DNA of 10,936 nt from GCA-002727735 sp038134525. GTDB lineage: Bacteria > Bacteroidota > Bacteroidia > Flavobacteriales_D > Parvicellaceae. Numbering within the stretch: the stretch's first letter is position 1; each line of letters starts with the position of its first letter. Under the pieces are notes generated by a model. It saw only the letters and a program-made list of their open reading frames with translations, did not search any database and had not been told where the DNA came from. Shown here piece after piece: positions 1 to 6,900 of the stretch. Both the position numbers and the translations under genes were made by a program. Location: the NCBI GenBank assembly GCA_038134525.1, contig JAYPVI010000028.1, positions 1-10,936 of the forward strand, written 5' to 3'.

Positions 1-474
1 TCTCATAACAGTATCTAATTGAGTATATTTGGGATCGCAACCATGTTGCATATATTGAATGGTATCCCCTAGATAATAGACCCAATTAGTTTTAGGTATT
101 ATTGCATTCCTGCATCTATCATCAACCCATCTATCAACGCCTAAAATTGCAGTATTATTAGCCATAATATTTGATGAACCATCTTTAAACTTGTAAGGCG
201 GGACTTCATTGGCAATTGTGATTATCCTGGAACGGGACAATATATCCCCAGGGGCATCAAGCCAAATTGTAGGTTCTTCTTTAAAATCATAATATCGGTA
301 ATGGTCCCGAGTTTGTGCTAGTTGTCTGTATCCGTTATAGAAGTCCCCCGAGATTTCCTTATTCGAAGTGTCTGGGAATACATAATTAATTTGGTCAATT
401 GTGGGGCAATCCACACAACCGCCACTAACAACGATTGAATAATGAATAGCGATAAGAGCAACGGATACCAGCAA
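1..474 (-). CDS. Secreted or lipoprotein-like protein, runs off left edge
   Basis: The minus strand is open from a TTG at 474-472 to the window edge (158 codons, no stop), so the C-terminus lies outside. The first 16 or so residues are hydrophobic (LVSVALIAIHYSIVV) and are followed by VSGGC, giving a lipobox-like Cys at residue 20 and a second Cys at 23. The rest is soluble and rich in Trp, Tyr and Asp, with the notable stretch LGVDRWVDDRCRNA and a later GCDPKYTQLD. I chose TTG because an in-frame TAG lies two codons upstream and a TATA-like TTAATATA lies about 26 bases upstream on this strand. The style recalls uncharacterised secreted proteins of ammonia-oxidising archaea, but that is memory and not a search result. 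It is probably the last visible gene of the leftward operon. Function unknown. Confidence 0.7.
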   Translation of the reverse strand, partial: MLVSVALIAIHYSIVVSGGCVDCPTIDQINYVFPDTSNKEISGDFYNGYRQLAQTRDHYRYYDFKEEPTIWLDAPGDILSRSRIITIANEVPPYKFKDGSSNIMANNTAILGVDRWVDDRCRNAIIPKTNWVYYLGDTIQYMQHGCDPKYTQLDTVMR

Positions 475-476
475 CA

Positions 477-505
477 GCTAAAATCTAGCAGACCTACTAT
501 ATTAA
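477..505 (-). promoter_or_regulatory. Promoter of the leftward secreted-protein gene
   Basis: Read on the minus strand, TTAATATAGT (496-505) is centred about 26 bases before the TTG at 474, as expected for an archaeal TATA box with a leaderless start. Between box and start lies a small inverted repeat, GCTA-5 nt-TAGC (477-489). The box also resembles one half of the palindromic element found before other genes in the window. Confidence 0.45.
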
Positions 506-512
506 GCCTGAA

Positions 513-526
513 CAATAGTTCTATTG
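513..526. repeat. Short palindrome, 6-2-6
   Basis: CAATAG-TT-CTATTG is a perfect inverted repeat of two 6-base arms with a 2-base spacer. It lies in the gap between the two leftward genes, upstream of the promoter at 496-505. The 2-base spacing matches that of the start-proximal palindromes elsewhere, but the sequence differs. It may be an operator or chance. Confidence 0.4.
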
Positions 527-599
527 CAATACATACAAACCAGGACTTTTCTAGTTTTAATAAATAAGCAATTCGTGGTTATACTTTTGGGACAACAGT

Positions 600-755
600 T
601 CAATTAAGTATTTCATTATCATCTACCACTTTAAGTCTAGTATCAAAACCCATTGCAATTGCATTGGCTCTTGCAGATTCAGCGGTATCAAAATCCCTAT
701 ACTTTCGATAGGTAGTAGTTCCACGAATACTAAGAATTAGGACGTAGTATCTCAT
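600..755 (-). CDS. Small soluble protein, unknown
   Basis: A 51-residue product that starts MRYYVLILSIRGTTTYRKYR and ends in KVVDDNEILN. The pattern of a hydrophobic strand, a basic hairpin (TTTYRKYRDF), an Ala-rich helix (ESARANAIAMG) and another strand looks like a compact beta-alpha-beta fold. I chose the ATG at 755-753 rather than the upstream GTG at 821, because the extra N-terminus lies over the neighbouring small gene and reads poorly (LLLLLWWFPSHS). The start overlaps the 3' end of the 41-aa gene upstream by 26 bases, which suggests translational coupling. About 125 bases separate its stop from the next leftward gene. I do not recognise the family. Confidence 0.65.
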   Translation of the reverse strand: MRYYVLILSIRGTTTYRKYRDFDTAESARANAIAMGFDTRLKVVDDNEILN

Positions 756-855
756 GCTCTTTCGATTTCTTTTGTAAGAATGGGAGGGAAACCACCACAG
801 AAGCAATAACAACGGATGCACTTAGGGATATAGCGAGCAGTTCCCCTCCACACAT
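730..855 (-). CDS. Small single-pass membrane protein (41 aa)
   Basis: The minus strand ATG at 855-853 opens a 41-residue frame ending in TAG at 732-730. The product begins MCGGELLAISLSASVVIASV, continues hydrophobic to about residue 26, then has a basic tail (QKKSKEHEILRPNS). It looks like one membrane segment with a short cytoplasmic tail. Support comes from the promoter: a TATA-like TTTTATTA lies at -30 to -23, and the window's recurring palindromic element directly abuts the ATG. The 3' end overlaps the next leftward gene. It is too short for most ORF callers and would be missed. Function unknown; small membrane proteins of this kind are common in archaeal viruses. Confidence 0.6.
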   Translation of the reverse strand: MCGGELLAISLSASVVIASVVVSLPFLQKKSKEHEILRPNS

Positions 856-885
856 AGTAAGAATATAGTATAGAACTTAATAAAA
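853..885 (-). promoter_or_regulatory. Leftward operon promoter with palindromic element
   Basis: On the minus strand, TTTTATTA (878-885) is centred about 26 bases before the ATG at 855, implying a leaderless transcript. Between them lies ATACTATATTCTTACTATG. This is the reverse complement of the element at 2474-2492 apart from a few central bases, so the shared element is used in the opposite orientation here. Confidence 0.6.
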
Positions 886-1020
886 GATTCATAGGAACGC
901 CTAAAAGTTGTCAAAACTTTTGAATGTATAGTTATTATCTAGTAACTTTAACAAACTAGGCACAAAAAATATGAATTTTTTTTTTTTGAATTTTTTTATT
1001 TATTCCCAGAATTAGTATGA
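886..1020. other. AT-rich divergent intergenic region with hairpin and T tracts
   Basis: No coding frame is convincing. The region holds a perfect hairpin (AAAAGTT 903-909, 5-base loop, AACTTTT 915-921), a loose CTAGT/ACTAG inverted pair around 940-960, then a run of twelve T (976-987) and a run of seven T (991-997). The T tracts could terminate a rightward transcript, act as an easily melted element, or be simple low-complexity sequence. The region separates the leftward and rightward gene sets, so it is the natural place for an origin or a control region, but nothing proves that. Confidence 0.4.
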
Positions 1021-1087
1021 TATTATAAACATACAGCGGGGCGGAGGCTAGGGGGCATAGAGTTTATTTGTGCTATGCCTCTACTAG
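1020..1087 (+). promoter_or_regulatory. Promoter and GC-rich leader hairpin of the first rightward gene
   Basis: A TATA-like TATTATAAAC (1021-1030) is followed by an unusually GC-rich stretch (1035-1056). It continues into a perfect 7-base inverted repeat, GGCATAG (1054-1060) and CTATGCC (1073-1079), with a 12-base loop. The arms are bracketed by CTAG at 1048-1051 and 1084-1087. A transcript starting about 25 bases after the TATA box would begin at the base of this hairpin, and the candidate TTG start at 1068 lies in its loop. It may be a structured leader or another operator. Confidence 0.45.
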
Positions 1088-1221
1088 TTATGTGGGATTT
1101 GCAGTTGAATCACTTGATGCACAGATAGGCCCGCATAGATCCGCACATATTACTTCAATGCGTAATAGGGATTATGATTTGGCAAACTATTTCATGGAGG
1201 CAATGCACTCATGCTTGCCAC
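1068..1221 (+). CDS. Unknown protein, 5' part, cut by assembly gap
   Basis: This frame is open from TTG at 1068 to the N gap. The best-looking stretch begins around residue 9 (VGFAVESLDAQIGPHRSAHI) and continues through SMRNRDYDLANYFMEAMHSC, with codon use like the neighbouring genes. The start is uncertain: TTG 1068 lies in a hairpin loop, and GTG near 1092 or ATG at 1159 are alternatives. The 3' half of the gene is probably the segment after the gap, in a different frame. No family recognised. Confidence 0.45.
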
Positions 1222-1231
1222 NNNNNNNNNN
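1222..1231. other. Assembly gap (10 N) inside a gene
   Basis: Ten N bases, probably a placeholder for an unknown length. The coding frame before the gap and the plausible coding frame after it are not in register, so no protein should be translated straight through. Confidence 0.95.
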
Positions 1232-1233
1232 TA

Positions 1234-1329
1234 GCGCTTGTAGTAGGATTGAGCCTTTCAATTTTCAAAAAGTCGTTATCAATCAGACCAAAAGCAGGAA
1301 CTCTTTTTGCATTGCCAAAAGTGGATTAA
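1234..1329 (+). CDS. Unknown membrane protein, 3' part, after assembly gap
   Basis: The frame starting GCG at 1234 reads ALVVGLSLSIFKKSLSIRPK, then AGTLFALPKVD, then TAA at 1327-1329. It has a hydrophobic segment, a basic patch and codon use matching neighbouring genes. The frame that a simple caller joins to the 5' part (SACSRIEPFNFQKVV) looks much less protein-like. I infer that this is the true C-terminus of the gene begun at 1068, or of a separate gene whose start lies in the gap. Function unknown. Confidence 0.5.
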   Translation, partial: ALVVGLSLSIFKKSLSIRPKAGTLFALPKVD

Positions 1330-1386
1330 CTTGATTGAAACTGCAATAACAATTCACAGGGAAAAATTACTAAATACTGATTAGAC

Positions 1387-2478
1387 ATGGTATCCGCTAA
1401 AGAACTACTTGCAGTAACTAAAGACCCTAGTGAGTATCATAACACAACAAAGGTGTCCTGGAACGGGCAACAATATCCGATATTTCAAAAGCATTCAATA
1501 AATGTCATGGCCGACCAAATACTAAACGCCTTAGATAGTTACAAGTTTCAACAATTACTTGTATGCGGTAAATCGGGAACTGGCAAGACAAAATTTGTTG
1601 AATCACTTATCCATAAAATGTCATGCACTAGGGACAAGTCTTTTCATATTGAATGGCATCACAGACACGAAGTTTTAGAACTGCCTAAAATCATAGACAA
1701 CTTGCCTAAAGGCCTTGATGCAATCCTAGTGTTAGATGATATTTCCTTTGAACTTGACAAGGCAGGCAACAAACAAAAAAAAGACATTTTCTCTAAATTA
1801 ACCACTATTAGGCACGAATTGCAGGGCCAAAAAATCTTTGTAGTTTTGATTTCACACTATTCTAGGTCCGTATCAAAACCCCTTAGAGAGTCAGATTTTA
1901 CGGTTTTACTGTCTTTATCTAATGTAGAGCGAGAGAACTGGCAAGAAATATGGGGCAAAGAATCTTACTGGAAATTACGCAATTTTCAAAATCAATTTGC
2001 AAATTCTGCAAAGAATAAAAAATTCAAAGTTACATTGGATGGCGATTCATATTATTACACAACTTTCAAGCCTTTCAATATTGCACTAAAAAATCATTTA
2101 GGAATTGAAATATCTCCAGTTGTTTTCATGGATGAATCATGCAATTTTTGCAGATTCCAAAAAGACAATAAAATCCATCTAGAACCTGAAAAAATTTTAG
2201 AAGAATTTGAAAAGGCCTATGGGACTATATCGCATGATATTATTCAATGGTTTGCCTATTTTCATGCTGGAAAAAAAGATGCATTGCCTTATCAAAAAAA
2301 GAGAGGTTTAGATTATTTACTTACCAGGTTAGCCCAATATTCAACAGATATGGATAAACTAGTGGAACTAGCCACGACTACCCACAAAAGACGTAATAAA
2401 AAAAGCAACCATTATGGCCATATTTGGAAAGAATTGGACAATAACATCATAAGCCTAAACGATAAATCAGACACATAG
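1387..2478 (+). CDS. P-loop ATPase, FtsK/HerA (A32-like packaging) type
   Basis: A 363-residue protein. Walker A is GKSGTGKT at residues 61-68. Walker B is the hydrophobic strand AILVLDD ending in Asp117-Asp118. A following strand with LISHYSRSVSKPLRESD (about 154-170) resembles the sensor and arginine region of A32-like genome-packaging ATPases, where a Ser/His-containing strand precedes a conserved 'P-x-x-R' turn. The C-terminal extension (about 200-363) is lysine-rich with a CNFC pair (Cys252/Cys255) and may bind DNA or a partner. In viruses this family drives genome translocation; relatives also serve in conjugation and mobile elements. The start ATG follows the previous stop by about 57 bases without the recurrent palindrome. 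Membership of the P-loop class is firm. The packaging role is inferred from the membrane-protein neighbours. Confidence 0.75.
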   Translation: MVSAKELLAVTKDPSEYHNTTKVSWNGQQYPIFQKHSINVMADQILNALDSYKFQQLLVCGKSGTGKTKFVESLIHKMSCTRDKSFHIEWHHRHEVLELPKIIDNLPKGLDAILVLDDISFELDKAGNKQKKDIFSKLTTIRHELQGQKIFVVLISHYSRSVSKPLRESDFTVLLSLSNVERENWQEIWGKESYWKLRNFQNQFANSAKNKKFKVTLDGDSYYYTTFKPFNIALKNHLGIEISPVVFMDESCNFCRFQKDNKIHLEPEKILEEFEKAYGTISHDIIQWFAYFHAGKKDALPYQKKRGLDYLLTRLAQYSTDMDKLVELATTTHKRRNKKSNHYGHIWKELDNNIISLNDKSDT

Positions 2479-2493
2479 TATTGATATAGTATC
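2461..2493 (+). promoter_or_regulatory. Promoter with palindromic element before membrane gene
   Basis: CATAGTATTGATATAGTA (2474-2491) ends two bases before the ATG at 2494. The identical 18 bases recur at 8291-8308. A weak TATA-like ATAAAT lies at 2462-2467. The element begins within the end of the ATPase gene, so this unit may be transcribed separately from the ATPase. Confidence 0.6.
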
Positions 2494-2841
2494 ATGGAAT
2501 CAGGCATTTTTTTCATTATGATTGTTTTTGCATTTGGGTTTATGATATGGGGTTTTATTAGGTCTGCAAATTTATTTACGTCAATTCTTAGAGTTGTATC
2601 CATTGCACTATTCATGGGGCTAGCCCTATTCATGGGGGCGGGTCAATCAGTCGTATCAACTACAAGCGAAGTAGTTAACTCACAGGGTATAGGTCCAGCA
2701 GGCGAGATTATACCAATAACATCAAACAGCACGACCACAAATGTAATAATTCCATCTAGTGAGGGCAATTGGTTATCCTGGATATTTTTGGGCTTTGCAA
2801 TTCTGAATATGGTTCTAGTCATTAGGGAGGCCTTTGCATAA
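2494..2841 (+). CDS. Three-segment membrane protein, unknown
   Basis: A 115-residue protein with hydrophobic segments at about 3-21 (IFFIMIVFAFGFMIWGF), 27-48 (SILRVVSIALFMGLALFMGA) and 91-112 (NWLSWIFLGFAILNMVLVI). Between the second and third lies a polar Ser/Thr/Asn-rich loop with possible N-glycosylation sequons (NST), probably outside the membrane. The stop overlaps the next ATG by one base (TAATG), so the two are co-translated and probably work together. Small proteins of this shape are typical virion-membrane or assembly components in archaeal viruses. No specific family recognised. Confidence 0.75.
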   Translation: MESGIFFIMIVFAFGFMIWGFIRSANLFTSILRVVSIALFMGLALFMGAGQSVVSTTSEVVNSQGIGPAGEIIPITSNSTTTNVIIPSSEGNWLSWIFLGFAILNMVLVIREAFA

Positions 2842-3353
2842 TGGCAATGCAAGAATTATTCTTAGAAATTTACTTGTTTATTTTGTGTATTAACGGAGGC
2901 CTTATGGTAGTTGATGCAATGAGCGACACGCCTATTATTTCGCCATTTGACGTTGAAAAGCATTGCTTTGTAGGCAATTCCATAGTTGATGGAATCACTA
3001 GTGAATCTAGTTGTAACAGTTTGCCTGGAACTTGGGCCTATCAAAATGTAACTGCAACAACCCCGCCATCTATATTGCAGTATGATGAAGCGACTGGAAC
3101 TGTTAATGGAACTTTGTTTGACACAATTACTGGAAACCAAACAGATTCATCATTTGCAGTTCTTGACCCCTTTGTGGATGCAGTTACTTATCCAATTGCA
3201 GTAATGCGGGGCGTGATTGATTTTCTTACTGGAGGATTCATTTGGCAGGCATTTAATATTGTTGGACTGCCTGCAATCTTTGTAGTAGTTTTACAAAGCG
3301 TAATTGGTTTGCTTTTGGTTAGAACCATAATTTATTATGTCGTAGGCAGATAG
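2841..3353 (+). CDS. Membrane protein with large external loop, unknown
   Basis: A 170-residue protein. A hydrophobic N-terminus (about 6-23, LFLEIYLFILCINGGLMVV) is followed by a polar ectodomain of about 90 residues containing two Cys (HCFVGN and SSCNSL) and several sequons (NVT, NGT, NQT). The C-terminal third is strongly hydrophobic, including GFIWQAFNIVGLPAIFVVVL and VIGLLLVRTIIYYVV. The topology suggests both ends in the membrane and a disulfide-bonded, possibly glycosylated loop outside. The start shares one base with the preceding stop. The next gene is 38 bases on with its own promoter. Probably an envelope component. Function inferred from context only. Confidence 0.72.
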   Translation: MAMQELFLEIYLFILCINGGLMVVDAMSDTPIISPFDVEKHCFVGNSIVDGITSESSCNSLPGTWAYQNVTATTPPSILQYDEATGTVNGTLFDTITGNQTDSSFAVLDPFVDAVTYPIAVMRGVIDFLTGGFIWQAFNIVGLPAIFVVVLQSVIGLLLVRTIIYYVVGR

Positions 3354-3363
3354 GGTTTATTGC

Positions 3364-3391
3364 TTATATAAGATAGCACGAGTGCTATATC
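3364..3391 (+). promoter_or_regulatory. Strong leaderless promoter with palindrome
   Basis: TTATATAA (3364-3371) is the best TATA box in the window, centred about 25 bases before the ATG at 3392. Between box and start is a perfect inverted repeat, ATAGCAC-GA-GTGCTAT (3373-3388), ending three bases before the ATG. It has the same placement and two-base spacer as the palindrome at 7954-7969 but a partly different arm sequence. Confidence 0.65.
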
Positions 3392-3655
3392 ATGGACTTT
3401 GGTCAGATACTTGGTATCGTTATCATGGTCGTTGGTGTCATTATAGGTTTGATTATCTATAATGCATTTGCAGGGGCATTGGACTGCACAAGTCTGGACG
3501 GATATAATGCCGTAACCCCAGCAGATTCAACTGGACCAGCTAAATCATGTCTAGATACTAAATCAAATGCTGATATTGTCTTTGGTATTATCCCAGTATT
3601 CGTAATCTTGGGCTTAATTCCATTGATTAGATCAAGCCTATCTAGAGGATTATAA
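3392..3655 (+). CDS. 87-aa two-segment membrane protein, candidate major virion protein
   Basis: The product has two hydrophobic helices, about residues 5-30 (ILGIVIMVVGVIIGLIIYNA) and 63-80 (IVFGIIPVFVILGLIPLI). They are separated by a polar loop of about 30 residues containing Cys32 and Cys53, and the tail is short and basic (RSSLSRGL). Size and topology match the small two-helix major coat proteins of spindle-shaped archaeal viruses (for example SSV1 VP1/VP3), although I see no diagnostic sequence match. It has its own strong TATA box and is followed by a hairpin with a T-rich tract, so it forms a one-gene unit. That suits a protein needed in large amounts. A pilin-like or other membrane role remains possible. 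Confidence 0.6.
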   Translation: MDFGQILGIVIMVVGVIIGLIIYNAFAGALDCTSLDGYNAVTPADSTGPAKSCLDTKSNADIVFGIIPVFVILGLIPLIRSSLSRGL

Positions 3656-3668
3656 ACGCCTCAAAAAT

Positions 3669-3704
3669 CGACCAAAAATGTCGTAAAACTTTTCTTTTTT
3701 GTTT
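3669..3704 (+). terminator. Terminator after the 87-aa gene
   Basis: A short stem, CGAC (3669-3672) with GTCG (3680-3683), is followed by a T-rich run (3690-3704) of the kind archaeal RNA polymerase stops at. It lies 14 bases after the stop codon and just before the next promoter, insulating the two units. Confidence 0.55.
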
Positions 3705-3709
3705 AAACA

Positions 3710-3741
3710 TTATAAAATAGAATGCTATACGGATACTAGGT
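3710..3741 (+). promoter_or_regulatory. Promoter with degenerate palindromic element
   Basis: TTATAAAA (3710-3717) is centred about 28 bases before the TTG start at 3742. GCTATACGGATACTAG (3724-3739) lies between them and ends two bases before the start. Its right arm, GATACTAG, is the same as in the elements at 7054-7063 and 7962-7969, while its left arm is imperfect. Confidence 0.55.
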
Positions 3742-3993
3742 TTGGCAGTTAACATTATTATCAGAACTATGATTTCATTATTTGCAGTTGGTATTGTAAT
3801 GATGCTTTTCATGCCAATTGTTTATGAATTGGCATACAATATTGATGCATGGGATGGAATGCCAACAGAACTATTGGCAAATAGAGATAATCTTTATTCA
3901 ATCTTCTTGATGATTCCTTTGTTTGCAATAGGTGGAATAGTCCTTTGGGCCTACATGGCAAGCACAAGAAAATCACAGGATGAGTTTGTATAA
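3742..3993 (+). CDS. 83-aa two-segment membrane protein, unknown
   Basis: It starts at TTG, which is supported by the TATA box and palindrome immediately upstream and by the lack of a nearby in-frame ATG that keeps the N-terminus. Two hydrophobic helices (about 5-29, MISLFAVGIVMMLFMPIVYE, and 51-70, NLYSIFLMIPLFAIGGIVLW) flank a short acidic loop (NIDAWDGMPTELLANRDN). The tail is polar (STRKSQDEFV). There are no cysteines. The stop TAA shares its last base with the ATG of the giant FN3 gene, so the two are translationally coupled and are probably partners at the membrane. Length and topology resemble the 87-aa protein, but the sequences are not obviously related. Confidence 0.7.
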   Translation: MAVNIIIRTMISLFAVGIVMMLFMPIVYELAYNIDAWDGMPTELLANRDNLYSIFLMIPLFAIGGIVLWAYMASTRKSQDEFV

Positions 3994-6900
3994 TGAGTAA
4001 GGCATTTTATTTTATCCTGGCATTGGCCATTGCAGGCGGTTCATTAGCAATAACTAATCCTTTTGATTTGCCTTTAGTGTATGCTGAAACAGTAACAACA
4101 AAAGGAAATAATTATGATTTAATTGAGGATTTTACCATTGGAGAAGCCAAATGGACTTCCCACCCTGAAAGAATTATGGTTAATGGCCAATGGGAAAATT
4201 ATTTTTTACAAGCAGATAACCAAAAAATAATTTTTAGAAGCAATAGCATAGGTGGATTCATTTATGATATTCCTAGTTGTTCTTATTCCATTTACGAAAA
4301 TGGGTTTAATGGAAATAACATAATCCCTAGTGTTAGTGCAGTAGCCACAAAAAATGTTAATGGTCAATGGCAAAACATGCAAGTAAATAACGAATTATGT
4401 GATGTTACATTTACAACAAATTTAAACGGTATTGAAATATTTTCAACTAAAACTTTAACTGAAAATTTCAATATTCAAGCTACTAATGGAACTATAATAA
4501 CAAATTCAACACAAACTGAAAAGTTTGTGCAAGAATTAAAGGTAGATATTTTCGGTGGTATCAAAGAAACTTTCAAGGTGTGGAATGAGAGTGACGAACC
4601 ACTAGGAATCTCACAAACTGTTCATACTGGCGATTCTATTACAGTAGGAGATAATGAATTAAACATTTCACAATATAACGGTCAATCTTTTGATAAACAA
4701 TTCTTAGAAGATAATAAAGCTAAAGTGTTTGAAATTGCTAATAATTTGAATTATGATTTTGATTTAGGATTTGATTCATTAACTGGAATTAATATTATTT
4801 CTGAAAATGGGTTTTTCTCATCTACTAACAAAGTTAACCTAGACTATGCTTCAGGTAACTTTGTAAATTACTTGGAAATAGATCCAACACTTACATTATC
4901 AACAGTAAATACTTCAGGCTTTGTAGCTGATTTAAGTTGTGATGGTTCTGCCGATAATACTGGTAGTGCTTTATACGTTGGAAACAATGTAGCTGGTACA
5001 AATTGTATTGTAGCTTTTATCGAATATGATGTAACTTCCATACCTGATAATAATTTGGGAATCACAAGTGCATTTTTTAATTATGATGTTTCAAACGTTT
5101 GGAATGGCGAAACAATCGACATGAAAGTTTTAACTGTTAACAAATCTAGTTTAACAAACCAACAATTTTACGATAATATGAAATCAACTACAACTTATCC
5201 AAAATTTGCAACAGTACCTCATTATTCAATTGGTACTGGATTTAGTGAAGAATTTACAAATGAATTTCAAACAGCAGATGTTACTGATAATAGTTTAACT
5301 TTAGGTTTTATCCCTGAAAATAGTGTTTTTGGTGGGGCATCTGATTTAATGGCGATTGATACAGGTACACATGAATTAGTTATTACTTATTCAATGGCAA
5401 CAGCTCCACAACCCCCAACGGGATTGACTGCGACATTCAATAATCCAAACGTGGATTTATCATGGACTGCAGGAAATGATGGTGGTTCAACAATCACAGG
5501 TTACAAAATAGAACACTCAACAGATAATGTTAACTTTTCAACTTTAGTTGCAAATACTGGAAACTCAAACACCAGTTATACCCACACAACACCAACAACA
5601 GGACAAACAAACTATTACAAGGTTTATGCAATTAATGCAATAGGAACATCAACAGCATCAAACACAGCTTCAGATTTTGTTGGTACGCCTCCTAATCCTC
5701 CAACTAGTGTAACTACTTCAATTACTAATGTGAACACAAATCCATTAGATGTTTTAATCCAATGGTCTGCCCCAACTAATGTAGGGTCAGGAACTTTAAC
5801 GGGTTTTGAAATTGTTAGAGATGGTTCAGTTGTTGCGACAGTTGGACTAGTATCAAGTTATACCGATACCGTCCCTAGTGCGGGAACTTATGCTTACATA
5901 GTAAGAGCAATATCTACTCATGGAACTTCAAGTGATTCAAACACTAGCAACATAACAACCCCAAATCCTCCTAGTGCAATTACTGATTTATCTGCAACTG
6001 CAAACAGCGATACTGCAATTGCTCTTAGTTGGTCCAGTCCAAATAACGGAGGTTCAGCAATTACACTTTACAAAGTATTCCAGGATGCAGTTCAAATTGA
6101 CACAACTACAAACACTAGTTATACCGTTACGGGTTTAACACCAAATACTAGTTATGACTTTACAGTTATTGCATCAAATAATGCAGGGGATTCAACTGCA
6201 TCTAATACTGCAACCGAAACAACTTATTTAGAAATTACTGGCCACATTGATTTAACTGCAACAACACAAGGATCAACAACTCAATTTGTCTTTTCTGCAA
6301 ATGTAACAGCAGGAACGCCAACCCCAACATTTAGCACATTTGATATTAAAGAAAATGGAATAACAGTTGCATCAAATATTTCTAGCCCATATAATTTGAA
6401 ATTAACTGACACTGCAACGCATACTTATACAATCATATCAACTGATAACACTCATTGGAATACACCAAGCATTAATGGAACTGTTTCAGGTATTACCGCA
6501 TCATATCAAGCAGACTGGCAAACTGATTTACTTGGCACTAATGAAATCGCATATGATTTGACTAGGGCTAACGACCAACTCAATCTAGTGGTAAATCGGG
6601 ATACTGGAACTAGTACCTGGCATCTAAATTGTAATTATAGAACTAATACCCAAATTCTAGCTGGCAATAATGGAACATGGTATGAGGTAAATTCCTGGTA
6701 TTATGATGATACTCAAAACATTAATGATGCATCAATTGTCTATATCGACTGTTACAATGATGATATAATTTTACAAATTACCTCTTATTCATCTGATAGA
6801 ACTGGCGGAGGTATTGCAGTTCTAAATGGATTCTTTGAGGACTGGACTGGAACGCCAGTTGCATTATTTTTTGTATTATTAGTAGCTGGATTATTTAGTG

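Noticed and set aside
318..515. Alternative leftward frame beginning FRLNIVGLLDFSCCW
   Set aside because: It ends within the convincing lipoprotein-like frame and its codons read poorly; considered a shadow.
532..534. Minus-strand ATG about 26 bases after a TATA-like TTATTAAA
   Set aside because: It gives only ten codons before TAA and a further in-frame TAG before the lipoprotein-like gene; no evidence it is translated.
1035..1130. GC-rich block considered as a tRNA or other known RNA gene
   Set aside because: No matching acceptor stem, no T-loop consensus and no cloverleaf could be drawn.
228..1470. CCTGGAACGGG occurs at about 229-239 and 1458-1468 followed by similar CAATAT-containing sequence
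   Set aside because: The copies lie in unrelated coding genes on opposite strands and similarity does not extend; treated as chance.
2412..3140. Minus-strand open frames opposite the ATPase end and the two membrane genes
   Set aside because: They mirror well-supported plus-strand genes with good promoters and coupled starts.
5400..6240. Repeated DNA words in the FN3 region (for example AACACTAGTTATACC-like strings)
   Set aside because: They reflect protein domain repetition, not a DNA repeat, CRISPR array or recombination site.
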